Shown here: one piece after another, positions 1-7,313 of the stretch
How the letters are laid out: every line of letters starts with the position of its first letter
Position numbering within the stretch: the stretch's first letter is position 1
Source: Syncephalis plumigaleata
Lineage: Eukaryota; Zoopagomycota; Zoopagomycetes; Zoopagales; Piptocephalidaceae
Length of the DNA stretch: 20,718 nucleotides
Reading direction: 5' to 3'
Assembly (NCBI GenBank): GCA_025201365.1
Contig: JAIXMF010000250.1
Span: forward strand, 1-20,718
Notes under the pieces: model-generated
Told to the model about the DNA's origin: nothing
The model's input: the letters and a program-made list of their open reading frames with translations, nothing else
The model's database searches: none
Program-made: the position numbers and the translations under genes

Positions 1-899
1 CCATTACTCACCGGATAAACAACTCGTAACGACGACGCCATAAATGCCATTGCTGTATTACTTGTCCAATTAGATTATCTTGTGCATCCATAACATTGAT
101 ATGTGTATTGATCCACGTCCATGGACGTTGTAACTAATATTAGACAAATGAATCATTAGAATCAAGTATGAGTGTATGATTGATCCACTATACCTTCAGT
201 ATGACATGACCTTCATTATCCATGATCACCGCTTTAAACGGTCTGTGCGTACGTAATAGTTGACGAGCAATAGCCGAGCTAAATGTCGTCTCCTCCTCGG
301 CCAAATAGGCAACCGGTCGACCTTGATCATCTTCAATGGTATAACGATTGGCTTGTTCAAATCCCTAAATGATAGTAATGATAATAATAATGAGTATTGC
401 TCTCTAACTCTATCTCACCAATCGACACTACTTACAAGAAATAGATTAAGTGGTTCCAATTGACGGCGTATCACGAGTGCCGCTGCATAATGCATCGCCC
501 AGCTAGACCATGTCATATCGGTTGTCGCTGTCGTTGTCGCATTATCATTGACGACTGACGTGGACGTATCTGGTGCCACGCTATTGACACTAGAACCTAC
601 GCGTGTCTCCTTTAACCGATTTAATCGCTGACTACGTAGTTCATTGGCTTTGTTGATTCACGTTGATACAATAAGTGATACTGTATATTGACACGCATAT
701 AGCACTTACCGTCTGCATTACGGGAGGAGCGACGGTCAAAGGCAAATCCGCGTCGACATTGAACTGCCACGCTAGCACCATAATACGACACGAATCGACC
801 ACTAGATCCGTAATGAAGTGCACGTCGATAAATGCCACCACTACATGCTGCGGCAATTAGACAGTTAGTACCTTTGAATCCTTTGTGTAAAATATTCAT
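1..899 (-). CDS. Phospholipid scramblase family protein, mitochondrial Aim25-like (3' end outside window)
   Basis: Spliced gene read on the minus strand: exons 899-710, 647-436, 364-194 and 133-12. Introns are 709-648 (62 nt), 435-365 (71 nt) and 193-134 (60 nt), and a fourth begins at 11 (GTGAGT). Donors are GTAAGT, GTAAGT and GTATAG, and all phases agree, giving 231 residues before the cut. Residues 135-231 carry the family signature: GFEQANRY, AYLAEEE, RQLLRTHRPF, RPWTWIN and QQWHLWRRRYELF closely follow fungal Aim25 and PLSCR-type scramblases (established family resemblance). The first 60 residues are Arg/Ser/Tyr-rich with few acidic residues, as in a mitochondrial presequence, and no TM segment is visible yet because that lies near the C-terminus in this family. 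Start: ATG at 899; no ATG lies in frame just upstream. Inferred role: bidirectional phospholipid movement or membrane maintenance in mitochondria. The last exon or exons are missing. Confidence 0.88.
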
Positions 900-1014
900 A
901 GAAAACGTGTAGTGCAAATGGTAGTGAGGAAATAAACATGCGTCATCATCAAATTTATTGTTGCTGAAATTAATGTACTACCAATTAGTTATAAATAACA
1001 TTTTGTTGATATTT
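900..1014. promoter_or_regulatory. Short upstream region of the scramblase gene, cut short by a retroelement insertion
   Basis: About 115 bp of AT-rich DNA lies between the scramblase ATG and the first copy of the target-site duplication. It must hold the proximal promoter and leader of the scramblase gene, unless the promoter extended further and has been displaced by the insertion. A TATAAATA-like run lies near 990-997. No other motif stands out. Confidence 0.35.
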
Positions 1015-1031
1015 CCTACTTCTGCTATCAA
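1015..1031 (+). repeat. Target-site duplication, left copy (17 bp)
   Basis: CCTACTTCTGCTATCAA is an exact 17-bp direct repeat of 2413-2429. It flanks the zinc-knuckle ORF and its short leader and trailer. The next base differs on both outer and inner sides, so the match is exactly 17 bp. Variable-length duplications of about 10-20 bp without terminal inverted repeats are typical of target-primed (LINE-type) insertion. Confidence 0.85.
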
Positions 1032-2412
1032 AAACTTTTTCTTTTCACTCACTCCACACACCAAATATAAGATCTGTGGTAATGCCGCTCGTCGAAGGCT
1101 TGTCCTTCGCAGAAGCAATGAAGCGGATCTCTAGGAGTGCACTGGGAGTCGATCATAAACAGTCTCTTTTAGGTACTCCTGAGTGTGACCCTGAAAGCGG
1201 CCACCCGCTGCCGCGTACCTTCCTTCCAAATGCCATTGAATTTAACTTTACTGGTGTTCCAGGACTTCCTGACGAATTCTTGAGAGCACTACACGGGAAA
1301 TATGGCGAACGAGTCCGCTCGGTCCGCCGTATGTTGAATTCCAAGTTCCAACTAGGTTTCAAGCCTAACGAGGACCTTACTAAGGTTCTGTTAGATGGCT
1401 TCACATATGGCAGTTTCACGATTCCTATAAATCGCGCTTACGCCCCAAACGCTCATGTACTGTGTATCACGGTATCTGACCTTGCAGTAACAGATCCGGA
1501 CGGAACCACCAAGGCTCTCAAGCAGCATTTCCGCCAATATGGCACCATTGCGGACATTCGTCTGCATTACGCTGGCTCGACGAACTGGCTGGAGCCTTCC
1601 GCTGCTGTTTACTTAGACATATCGGCCGAGCCATCGGTCGCGAAAACAATCGAACGCTGCCCCATCATTCTTGGACAGGTGGCTACACTTCGCTGGCGCA
1701 ATGCGCCTCCCCTCTGCGTTTACTGCAAAGCAACGGGTCACTCAGTCGGTGGCTGTAGCGCTTTACGGCGCAAGAAAGATCGTTTGAAGGCACAAGGCAA
1801 ATCAAACCCCAATCCACGAAGCCGCAAACGTCGGCGTCAAGTAAATTCAAGTTCAAACGAGCAACTCGATGCAACTACTGAATCTCCATCTGCTCCAGAA
1901 GCACCCATGCATGCGGTTTCGACTATTGATACCCATTCTCAAGCTGCCCAGCAGCCTAAGAGCAACTGCGCCAAGTCAGATTCATCTTCATCGACGCATC
2001 GGTCGTCAGATAAAAATAAGCCGCCGTCCCAGACGAAGCCGGCTGAAGATAATACTAAAAAGAAGCTGACTGCAAAGTCAGTAAGTGGAGACAAACCTAT
2101 AACTCGCTCTGTCACAGCCAAGAACATGTTCGCGGCTTTGTGGGAAGGCGCAGCCGAAGAGCAACCAGCGACGAAGCCGGCCGAAGATCCTCCTCATGAT
2201 TGGAACGAAGAGATGGATGATCTAGAAGCCTTGACCGAAGCTGGCCTCATGGATTTCTCTGAATAATGTAGTAACGGACAATCCAGTCTACATCAATGTA
2301 CCAGCCAAAGCACAAATAGTTTGCTAAAACTGTTTTTTAATTTTCCACACTTGCGTATGATTTATTTATTTATGTATTATTAGTTAAAATAAATCTACAC
2401 TATTCTCTCCCC
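1032..2412 (+). mobile_element. Non-autonomous LINE-like retroelement carrying only an ORF1 (solo ORF1)
   Basis: The 1381-bp insert is bounded by the 17-bp direct repeats. It consists of a 50-bp leader, one intact ORF (1082-2266) and a 146-bp AT-rich trailer with TTTATTTATTTATG and an AATAAA at 2388-2393. The right end is a short C run, not poly(A). No inverted repeats, no LTRs and no reverse transcriptase or endonuclease ORF are present. The duplication length and lack of terminal repeats indicate a LINE-type target-primed insertion in trans. Its architecture resembles mammalian HAL1 (ORF1-only L1 derivatives). Perfect duplications and an undamaged ORF suggest a recent event or a retained function. 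A retrocopy of an ordinary cellular mRNA is less likely, given the Gag/ORF1-like protein. Confidence 0.75.
1082..2266 (+). CDS. LINE ORF1-like nucleic-acid-binding protein with CCHC zinc knuckle
   Basis: 394 residues, intronless. The ATG at 1082 is chosen because the two codons upstream are GTG and GTA and it is the first ATG of the insert. Residues about 50-110 form a mixed alpha/beta N-terminal region. Residues about 120-205 look like an RRM-type fold (KQHFRQYGTIADIRLHY, then a VYLDIS strand). A classical zinc knuckle C-x2-C-x4-H-x4-C (CVYCKATGHSVGGC) occupies residues 212-225. A basic stretch follows (RSRKRRRQ), then a long Ser/Thr/Lys/Pro-rich disordered tail that ends acidic. RRM plus knuckle is the standard layout of LINE ORF1 proteins that coat element RNA (established knowledge). 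The C-terminal tail carries no enzyme. GC content is visibly higher than in the flanks, consistent with transfer into the site. It could act as an RNA chaperone for itself or another element, or be domesticated; the sequence alone cannot say. Confidence 0.85.
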   Translation: MPLVEGLSFAEAMKRISRSALGVDHKQSLLGTPECDPESGHPLPRTFLPNAIEFNFTGVPGLPDEFLRALHGKYGERVRSVRRMLNSKFQLGFKPNEDLTKVLLDGFTYGSFTIPINRAYAPNAHVLCITVSDLAVTDPDGTTKALKQHFRQYGTIADIRLHYAGSTNWLEPSAAVYLDISAEPSVAKTIERCPIILGQVATLRWRNAPPLCVYCKATGHSVGGCSALRRKKDRLKAQGKSNPNPRSRKRRRQVNSSSNEQLDATTESPSAPEAPMHAVSTIDTHSQAAQQPKSNCAKSDSSSSTHRSSDKNKPPSQTKPAEDNTKKKLTAKSVSGDKPITRSVTAKNMFAALWEGAAEEQPATKPAEDPPHDWNEEMDDLEALTEAGLMDFSE

Positions 2413-2429
2413 CCTACTTCTGCTATCAA
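2413..2429 (+). repeat. Target-site duplication, right copy (17 bp)
   Basis: Exact copy of 1015-1031, directly following the C run that ends the retroelement. Together the two copies define the insertion point. Confidence 0.85.
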
Positions 2430-3022
2430 GTCATTCATGTCTATCATTATACAAGAAAAGAAGGCATAATAGTTGTTCAATAGAATCCTTTAGAAATAAA
2501 GAGGAAGGCGTGCTTGGCATTGTTAATTGTAGCCACTTACTAGATAAATGTTTATCCAGTATTCCGGATAAACATCTCTTTGTATTTGATGTTAACTGTT
2601 ATCACGCCAAGTATTGCATATACATGTGTAGTCGTTTTTGTACGGCATTATAGTATAAGCCACTGGACAACAGCAGATATACAGAAATGTATTCGTCAAT
2701 ACTGTAAATTATGCAGTGTACACATCTCATCCGCATCATGTAGGAATGATGAATGGAATGGCTTGTCTGAAATAATTATTAGCCATAAGGATTAATCAAT
2801 CAATTCTTGGCTACAGATTACCATAAATAATTTAGCCGGAAGATCCTTCTAACATATCCTTGACCCCATAGGAACGAGATAGCGATACACGCGAAAATGA
2901 CTTTCTTGTTTCTTAGCTTAATTCACGGTAAAGATACAGTGCCACTCATTTCATGATTAGGAAGCACAAGTTTTGTAAATGCTGTTGACAATATCGTCAT
3001 TGCATAAGCACAGAGCAATGAT
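2430..3022. other. Intergenic region, no supported gene; contains a perfect 10-bp hairpin
   Basis: AT-rich DNA. The clearest structure is a perfect inverted repeat, ATGTTTATCC (2548-2557) and GGATAAACAT (2566-2575), with an 8-nt loop. A 68-codon frame with several Cys codons follows on the + strand (ATG 2589, stop at 2795), but I see no family, splice or promoter support for it. Confidence 0.5.
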
Positions 3023-3302
3023 TTAATGACAGTAAAAAACTATACAGTATTCCTGTGGCAATGGGTGTACGCCATTTCTGATCATGCATTCTGTTTGCAT
3101 AGGTAAGACGTTAACCTGCTCAAGTCACCCACGCGCTTCCGTTACCCCAATGCAATGCGCATTTGCCACTGACTAGGTCGAATTTGCCTACATCTACTTG
3201 TATAGCGTAATGAGCATTGCACATGCTCGATACGGAATAACAATGATTGTTTGTAACAATACACAGAACCACAGTAAATACATATATTGTCAAACGAGCC
3301 AT
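3023..3302 (-). CDS. Candidate small secreted six-cysteine peptide (two exons)
   Basis: Predicted exons are 3302-3146 and 3090-3023, with a 55-nt intron 3145-3091. The intron has donor GTAACG, an internal GGTTAAC that matches the same element in a phosphatase intron of this window, and acceptor CAAACAG. The phase is correct across the junction. The product has 74 residues. Residues 1-20 form a good signal peptide (MARL, then a TIYVFTVVLCIV core). The rest holds six Cys at 21, 28, 48, 54, 68 and 73 (spacing x6, x19, x5, x13, x4), as in a peptide with three disulfides. This spacing is not one I can assign to a known defensin class. Unspliced, the frame would stop at 3120 and give 60 residues with fewer Cys. 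A second frame is also open over the first exon, so the call is tentative. Function unknown. Confidence 0.4.
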
Positions 3303-3960
3303 TCAACTACAAAGTATACACGTCATAATTGATTACAACATCGCTACCAATCGCCTGTAGCGTCACACTGAATGTGACTTCATTATGTAGTCATACTGCC
3401 TTGTAATGTACTGCTAGAGGAAGAGAGATAGATAGATAGATAGAAAACAAGACTTACCACTATTTCTGATTAGAATACAACTAATGCCAATGGATATACG
3501 CAGGAAAAACAAGTCACCGTAGTATTCTGCAAGTGAAATGTCACGCTGTTGTTGTCGCTGTGCTTAGCAGGCATATTCTAACGAGAAATTGCTCGTTTTC
3601 CTAAAAAGGTAGCGAAGTGCATTTGGAATTGACATCAATACTATTCTTGGTGAGAAATCTGCAATGCACTTTCCGCTTGTACAAGTTGAGAACGCTTTCG
3701 TATGGATGCGACACACATATACAGGTGAAACGCCTTGCTTGCACAGTGGTATAAGGAAATGGCTAATTCTCCTTCATATCTGCATTCATGGGTGGAATGC
3801 TGCACAATAAACTAGTATGTTCGGGTAGCACGAGAGGCCGACGGTACCAGCTTTGCAGCGATGATACCCGACGATATTTTAATGGCTTCACCCGCACGGC
3901 GGAACGACTTGGAGTGATTACAGAGGTATACTACTGAGAACTATTCATAACATTCATTTT
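3303..3960. other. Region between peptide candidate and oxidase; minus-strand splice-like signals, GATA repeat
   Basis: A minus-strand GTAAGT donor (3457-3452) is followed by a long pyrimidine tract made by the (GATA)n microsatellite and by CTAG/CAG acceptors at 3414/3411, a convincing 44-47-nt intron shape. The frame before the donor is open for about 29 codons and continues to a TGA near 3391. Around 3600-3790 both strands show open frames of more than 50 codons. These may be exons of an unrecognised gene or chance. Small hairpins lie at 3362-3378 (GTCACA/TGTGAC) and 3580-3597 (AACGAG/CTCGTT). Confidence 0.3.
3427..3443 (+). repeat. (GATA)n microsatellite
   Basis: Four GATA units in a row. 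On the minus strand they read as a pyrimidine tract immediately before CTAG/CAG. Confidence 0.9.
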
Positions 3961-3968
3961 TCTTCGTT

Positions 3969-3976
3969 TATATATA
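3969..3976 (+). promoter_or_regulatory. TATA box of acyl-CoA oxidase copy 1
   Basis: TATATATA lies 73 bp upstream of the ATG at 4049, followed by a T-rich stretch, a plausible position for a core promoter with a leader of about 45 nt. Confidence 0.45.
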
Positions 3977-4048
3977 TTTATCTTTTATTGTTATTATCCA
4001 TTTATCTATTATCATTATTTTCGTCGTGTATAATTAGCAGTGTTTAAT

Positions 4049-6247
4049 ATGGCCACTCTTTCAATTAATAGTAGTACTCCCGTTACCCATGTTGATCCAA
4101 AGTCAAAGCAGTGGCAGCAACATCCAACTTTTGCTCATGAAAGAGCGCAAGCATCGTTCGTTGCACGGGATCTTACTCATATCCTTAGTGGTGAGCCTCA
4201 AACGACTAGATCCATTGAGAGCATACAATATATTTTGAAGCAGGAACGGATATTTGACAATACTATTAGCTATCATTTGAACCATGAGCAGCAATACATA
4301 CGTGGGCTGCAAATGATTGAGCGTTTGCAAGAATTGCGTATCAAGCATAACTGGACAAAAGAAGATATGTCCATTGTATATGATGAGGTTAGGGAAGGAT
4401 TGCCCGCGCTATTTAACAATGATGCAGTAATAAAGACACTTGAAACTCAAGCCACCGATGAACAACAAGCAGTGTGGCTTCCATTAGCTAAGAGCTGGGC
4501 CATTCTAGGCTGTTATACTCAGACCGAGATGGCACATGGCTCGAATATTCGTGGCATTGAGACTACAGCCACATTCATACCGGATACCGACGAGATCGAG
4601 TTGAATACACCGACACTGTCCAGCACAAAATGGTGGATAGCCGGTATGGGCAAGACAGCCAATGTGGCATTGATAATGGCACAGCTCGTGTTGCCTGATG
4701 GCAAATATGTCGGTGTGTTCCCGTTCATAGTGCAGATTCGCTCGTTTGCCGAGCACGCACTGCTTCCCGGTGTGGAGACAGGCGACATTGGACCTAATTA
4801 CGGATACAATGCCATTGATATCGGATACTTGTCGTTGAAGGGGGTGCGCATACCGAGAATGAACATGTTGATGCGCCACATAGAATTGACGCGAGATGGA
4901 AGGTTGAAACGACACAAAATGAGCGATCAACGACATACGTACAGCACACTACTCGACAGTCGTATCGGAGTGATTGTAGGAGCGAGTCCGGCATTGGCCA
5001 CGGGATGCACCATTGCTACGCGATACTCGATAGTACGTCGACAATTCAGCGGTTCAGACGCAGATAAGAGCGGGAAGGAGGTGCCCATCCTGGACCATCA
5101 AAGCCAACAGCATCGAGTGCTAGTGCCGATAAGCGAGGCATACGCATTCCACTTTACCGGTCGACGATTGAAGCACTTCTATAAACGAGTTGACTCGCAG
5201 GAACTATCGGCCAATATGGTCAATGGATTATTAGCGGCAGTACACGTATCGGCATCGTCGTTGAAGCCGTACATGGCAAGTAGAACGTCAGAATCACTCG
5301 AGACACTCCGTCGTGCGTGTGGAGGTCATGGATACAGTCAGTTTAGCGGACTTCCATCATTGGTGTCGAGCTACGCGCAATTCAATACGGGAGAAGGTGA
5401 GAACCACGTAATGGCACAGCAAGCAGCACGCGTACTCCTAAAACGATACACCTACCTGCACTCCACACCGAATGCTGCTCGTTCCGTCAGCATCGATGAA
5501 CGATACATGTTGCTTGCACTCAATGGCCAGCTCGATCATAATCGTTGCACAGTCGCCACTCTAGAGGAACTGCGCAATCCACGGGTGTACCTGCACGCAT
5601 TTGAACAATGCGCTGCCTACCATCTGGCTAGTTTACACCGACGCCACGTACAGGGTGCACCATTCTCAGACTGCCACATCGACGTTGAACGACTGGTGCG
5701 TGCACATGCCGAGTTGTATGTGGTGCGCAGCTTCGTCAATGTACTCCATCCCGAGCTACGTGATGGCGATGGCGATGACGTCAGTAGCGGTCAACAGTCG
5801 GGTGAATCGGCATACGACGTCATTCCACCACCGATCCACCAGGTGTTGAGTCGACTATGCGACCTGTTCGCACTCAGTCGAATCCAGGCGCATCTGGGTG
5901 ACCATCTGGAGGCCGGCTATCTTCAGCCGACACATGGCTCATTGGCTAGGGCGGCGGTGCGTCGTTTGCTTCAGGAGATACGGCCAGATGCACTTGCACT
6001 GGTGGACGCGTTCAATGTCTCGGACCGAAGTCTAGGCAGCGCACTAGGTCGATGGGACGGCCGTGTATACGAGGCATTGGCGGCCATGGCACAGGCAGGA
6101 CCGATGAATCGCACCGATGTCACGCCAGGCTACGAGCCAGCGGCGGGTGCACTTGCGATTGACGGTCAGCCGTACAAGGGATTGAAGGGTATATTCGAGG
6201 CGGGCTGGCGTCATGCGGGATATGACCGCATTCCAGCAAGATTGTAG
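4049..6247 (+). CDS. Acyl-CoA oxidase, peroxisomal (copy 1, catalytic Glu present)
   Basis: 732 residues, intronless; ATG 4049 is the first in frame after the TATA box. The family catalyses the first step of peroxisomal fatty-acid beta-oxidation: FAD-dependent oxidation of acyl-CoA to trans-2-enoyl-CoA with release of H2O2. Evidence: CYTQTEMAHGSN (from residue 155), the GDIGP block, RYSIVRRQ, DHQSQQHR, RRACGGHGYS, and NTGEGEN with Glu449 at the position of the catalytic base (Glu421 of rat enzyme). The C-terminus is ARL, a PTS1-type tripeptide (S/A/C-K/R/H-L), so it should be in peroxisomes. Oddities: usually conserved positions differ (GPN for GPK, DIG for DNG, YST for YGT, RIPRMN for RIPREN), so activity or specificity may be altered. 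From base 5444 the gene is nearly identical to copy 2. AATAAA follows at 6261-6266. It is convergent with copy 2. Confidence 0.93.
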   Translation: MATLSINSSTPVTHVDPKSKQWQQHPTFAHERAQASFVARDLTHILSGEPQTTRSIESIQYILKQERIFDNTISYHLNHEQQYIRGLQMIERLQELRIKHNWTKEDMSIVYDEVREGLPALFNNDAVIKTLETQATDEQQAVWLPLAKSWAILGCYTQTEMAHGSNIRGIETTATFIPDTDEIELNTPTLSSTKWWIAGMGKTANVALIMAQLVLPDGKYVGVFPFIVQIRSFAEHALLPGVETGDIGPNYGYNAIDIGYLSLKGVRIPRMNMLMRHIELTRDGRLKRHKMSDQRHTYSTLLDSRIGVIVGASPALATGCTIATRYSIVRRQFSGSDADKSGKEVPILDHQSQQHRVLVPISEAYAFHFTGRRLKHFYKRVDSQELSANMVNGLLAAVHVSASSLKPYMASRTSESLETLRRACGGHGYSQFSGLPSLVSSYAQFNTGEGENHVMAQQAARVLLKRYTYLHSTPNAARSVSIDERYMLLALNGQLDHNRCTVATLEELRNPRVYLHAFEQCAAYHLASLHRRHVQGAPFSDCHIDVERLVRAHAELYVVRSFVNVLHPELRDGDGDDVSSGQQSGESAYDVIPPPIHQVLSRLCDLFALSRIQAHLGDHLEAGYLQPTHGSLARAAVRRLLQEIRPDALALVDAFNVSDRSLGSALGRWDGRVYEALAAMAQAGPMNRTDVTPGYEPAAGALAIDGQPYKGLKGIFEAGWRHAGYDRIPARL
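5444..6090 (+). repeat. Inverted repeat arm 1: 647 bp identical to copy 2
   Basis: Every base from 5444 to 6090 matches the reverse complement of 7471-8117. Positions sum to 13561 throughout, so there are no indels. Mismatches bound the tract at 5443 and 6091. Upstream the genes diverge quickly; downstream there are scattered differences to the stop codon. Confidence 0.95.
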
Positions 6248-6535
6248 ATTGAACACGAGCAATAAAATACCACACTATTATTTGACACTACTAAGGCACC
6301 GTGTGTGCAGCGATGATTGTTGCAATGTTGCTTAATAAACCATTGTCTTTATTCGTATGCTAGATGATATGTCAAGTGTAGTTGTCATGATTGTAACAAC
6401 GACGATGATTGCATGTCATTAATTGATTCGACTATTGACGTCTACACAGCCAATCATACGATAATGGCATATCTGACAGCTGTTGGTATTTACAAGGCAA
6501 GTTGTAATTAGGTGGTGGTGTTATTGCGAGTATTT
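6248..6535 (+). repeat. 3' flank of oxidase copy 1, diverged part of the inverted repeat; poly(A) signal
   Basis: The first 288 bp after the stop codon align with the reverse complement of 6999-7313, with scattered substitutions and small indels. AATAAA at 6261-6266 is the likely cleavage signal, and a second AATAAA lies near 6334. Similarity fades after GAGTATTT (6528-6535). Confidence 0.8.
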
Positions 6536-6998
6536 ATGATGAGTATAGCATTATTCTACTGGAATAATGAAGCAATGTGTATATTAATGAGTAGGTAGTT
6601 GACAAATACAAATCACATATAACAACCGCTATCGTTGTTTGTTATACCATAAGCATTGCTAGTAAGAACAATAATCGTGGCACGTTTGCTGATCTAATGT
6701 TCATCGACATCATTCGTAATGATATGCACATCCATTTAGTAATCATGATTGTTAATGTAATGTAGAATAGACGCGAGGATAAATCCAATAGTAAACGTTA
6801 ATAAATGTGTTTGTCATTATTTATCATGAATATGCATCGAATGAATGTTACTAATACAAGAATACGATTGTGCTTTATTTGTTTGTTAGTAAAATACACG
6901 GTTATATCGCATAAAGTAATGGATATTTTATTATGACTTCGAATGAATGAATTCATGCAACTGCTAATATTCAACATTGCGTGTCATTGAATTAAGCG
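6536..6998. other. Spacer of the inverted repeat
   Basis: 463 bp of AT-rich DNA between the two arms, with no long ORF, no motif I recognise and no similarity between its halves. It would be the loop if the arms paired. Confidence 0.7.
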
Positions 6999-7313
6999 AA
7001 ATACTCACAATTGCAACACCACCTAATTACAACTTGCCTTGTAAACATCAACAGCTGCCAGATGTGCTATTATCGTATGATTGGCTGTGTAGATATCAAC
7101 AGTCGAATCAATTAATGACATGCAGCCATCATCATCATCATCATTGTTATTGTCATCGTTGTTGTTAGAATCATGACAACTACACTCGACATATCATTTA
7201 GCATACGAATAAAGACAATGGTTTATTAAGCAACATTGCAACAATCATCGCTGCACGCATGGTGCCTTAGTAGTGTCAAATAATAGTGTGGTATTTTATT
7301 GCTCATGTTCAAT
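6999..7313 (-). repeat. 3' flank of oxidase copy 2, diverged part of the inverted repeat; poly(A) signal
   Basis: Aligns with 6248-6535 in reverse complement. It is 27 bp longer; much of the difference is a (CAT)n run at 7127-7144 that is only two units long in the other arm. The minus-strand AATAAA is at 7300-7295. Confidence 0.8.

Noticed and set aside
1032-2412. DNA transposon or LTR element interpretation of the insert
   Set aside because: No terminal inverted repeats, no LTRs, and the duplication is too long (17 bp) for most DNA transposons or LTR integrases.
2589-2795. 68-codon + frame with several Cys (possible secreted peptide)
   Set aside because: No splice, promoter or family support, hydrophobic start is weakly basic, and AT-rich chance frames of this size occur nearby.
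4505-4936. 143-codon antisense frame inside oxidase copy 1
   Set aside because: Shadow of the oxidase coding frame; no independent features.
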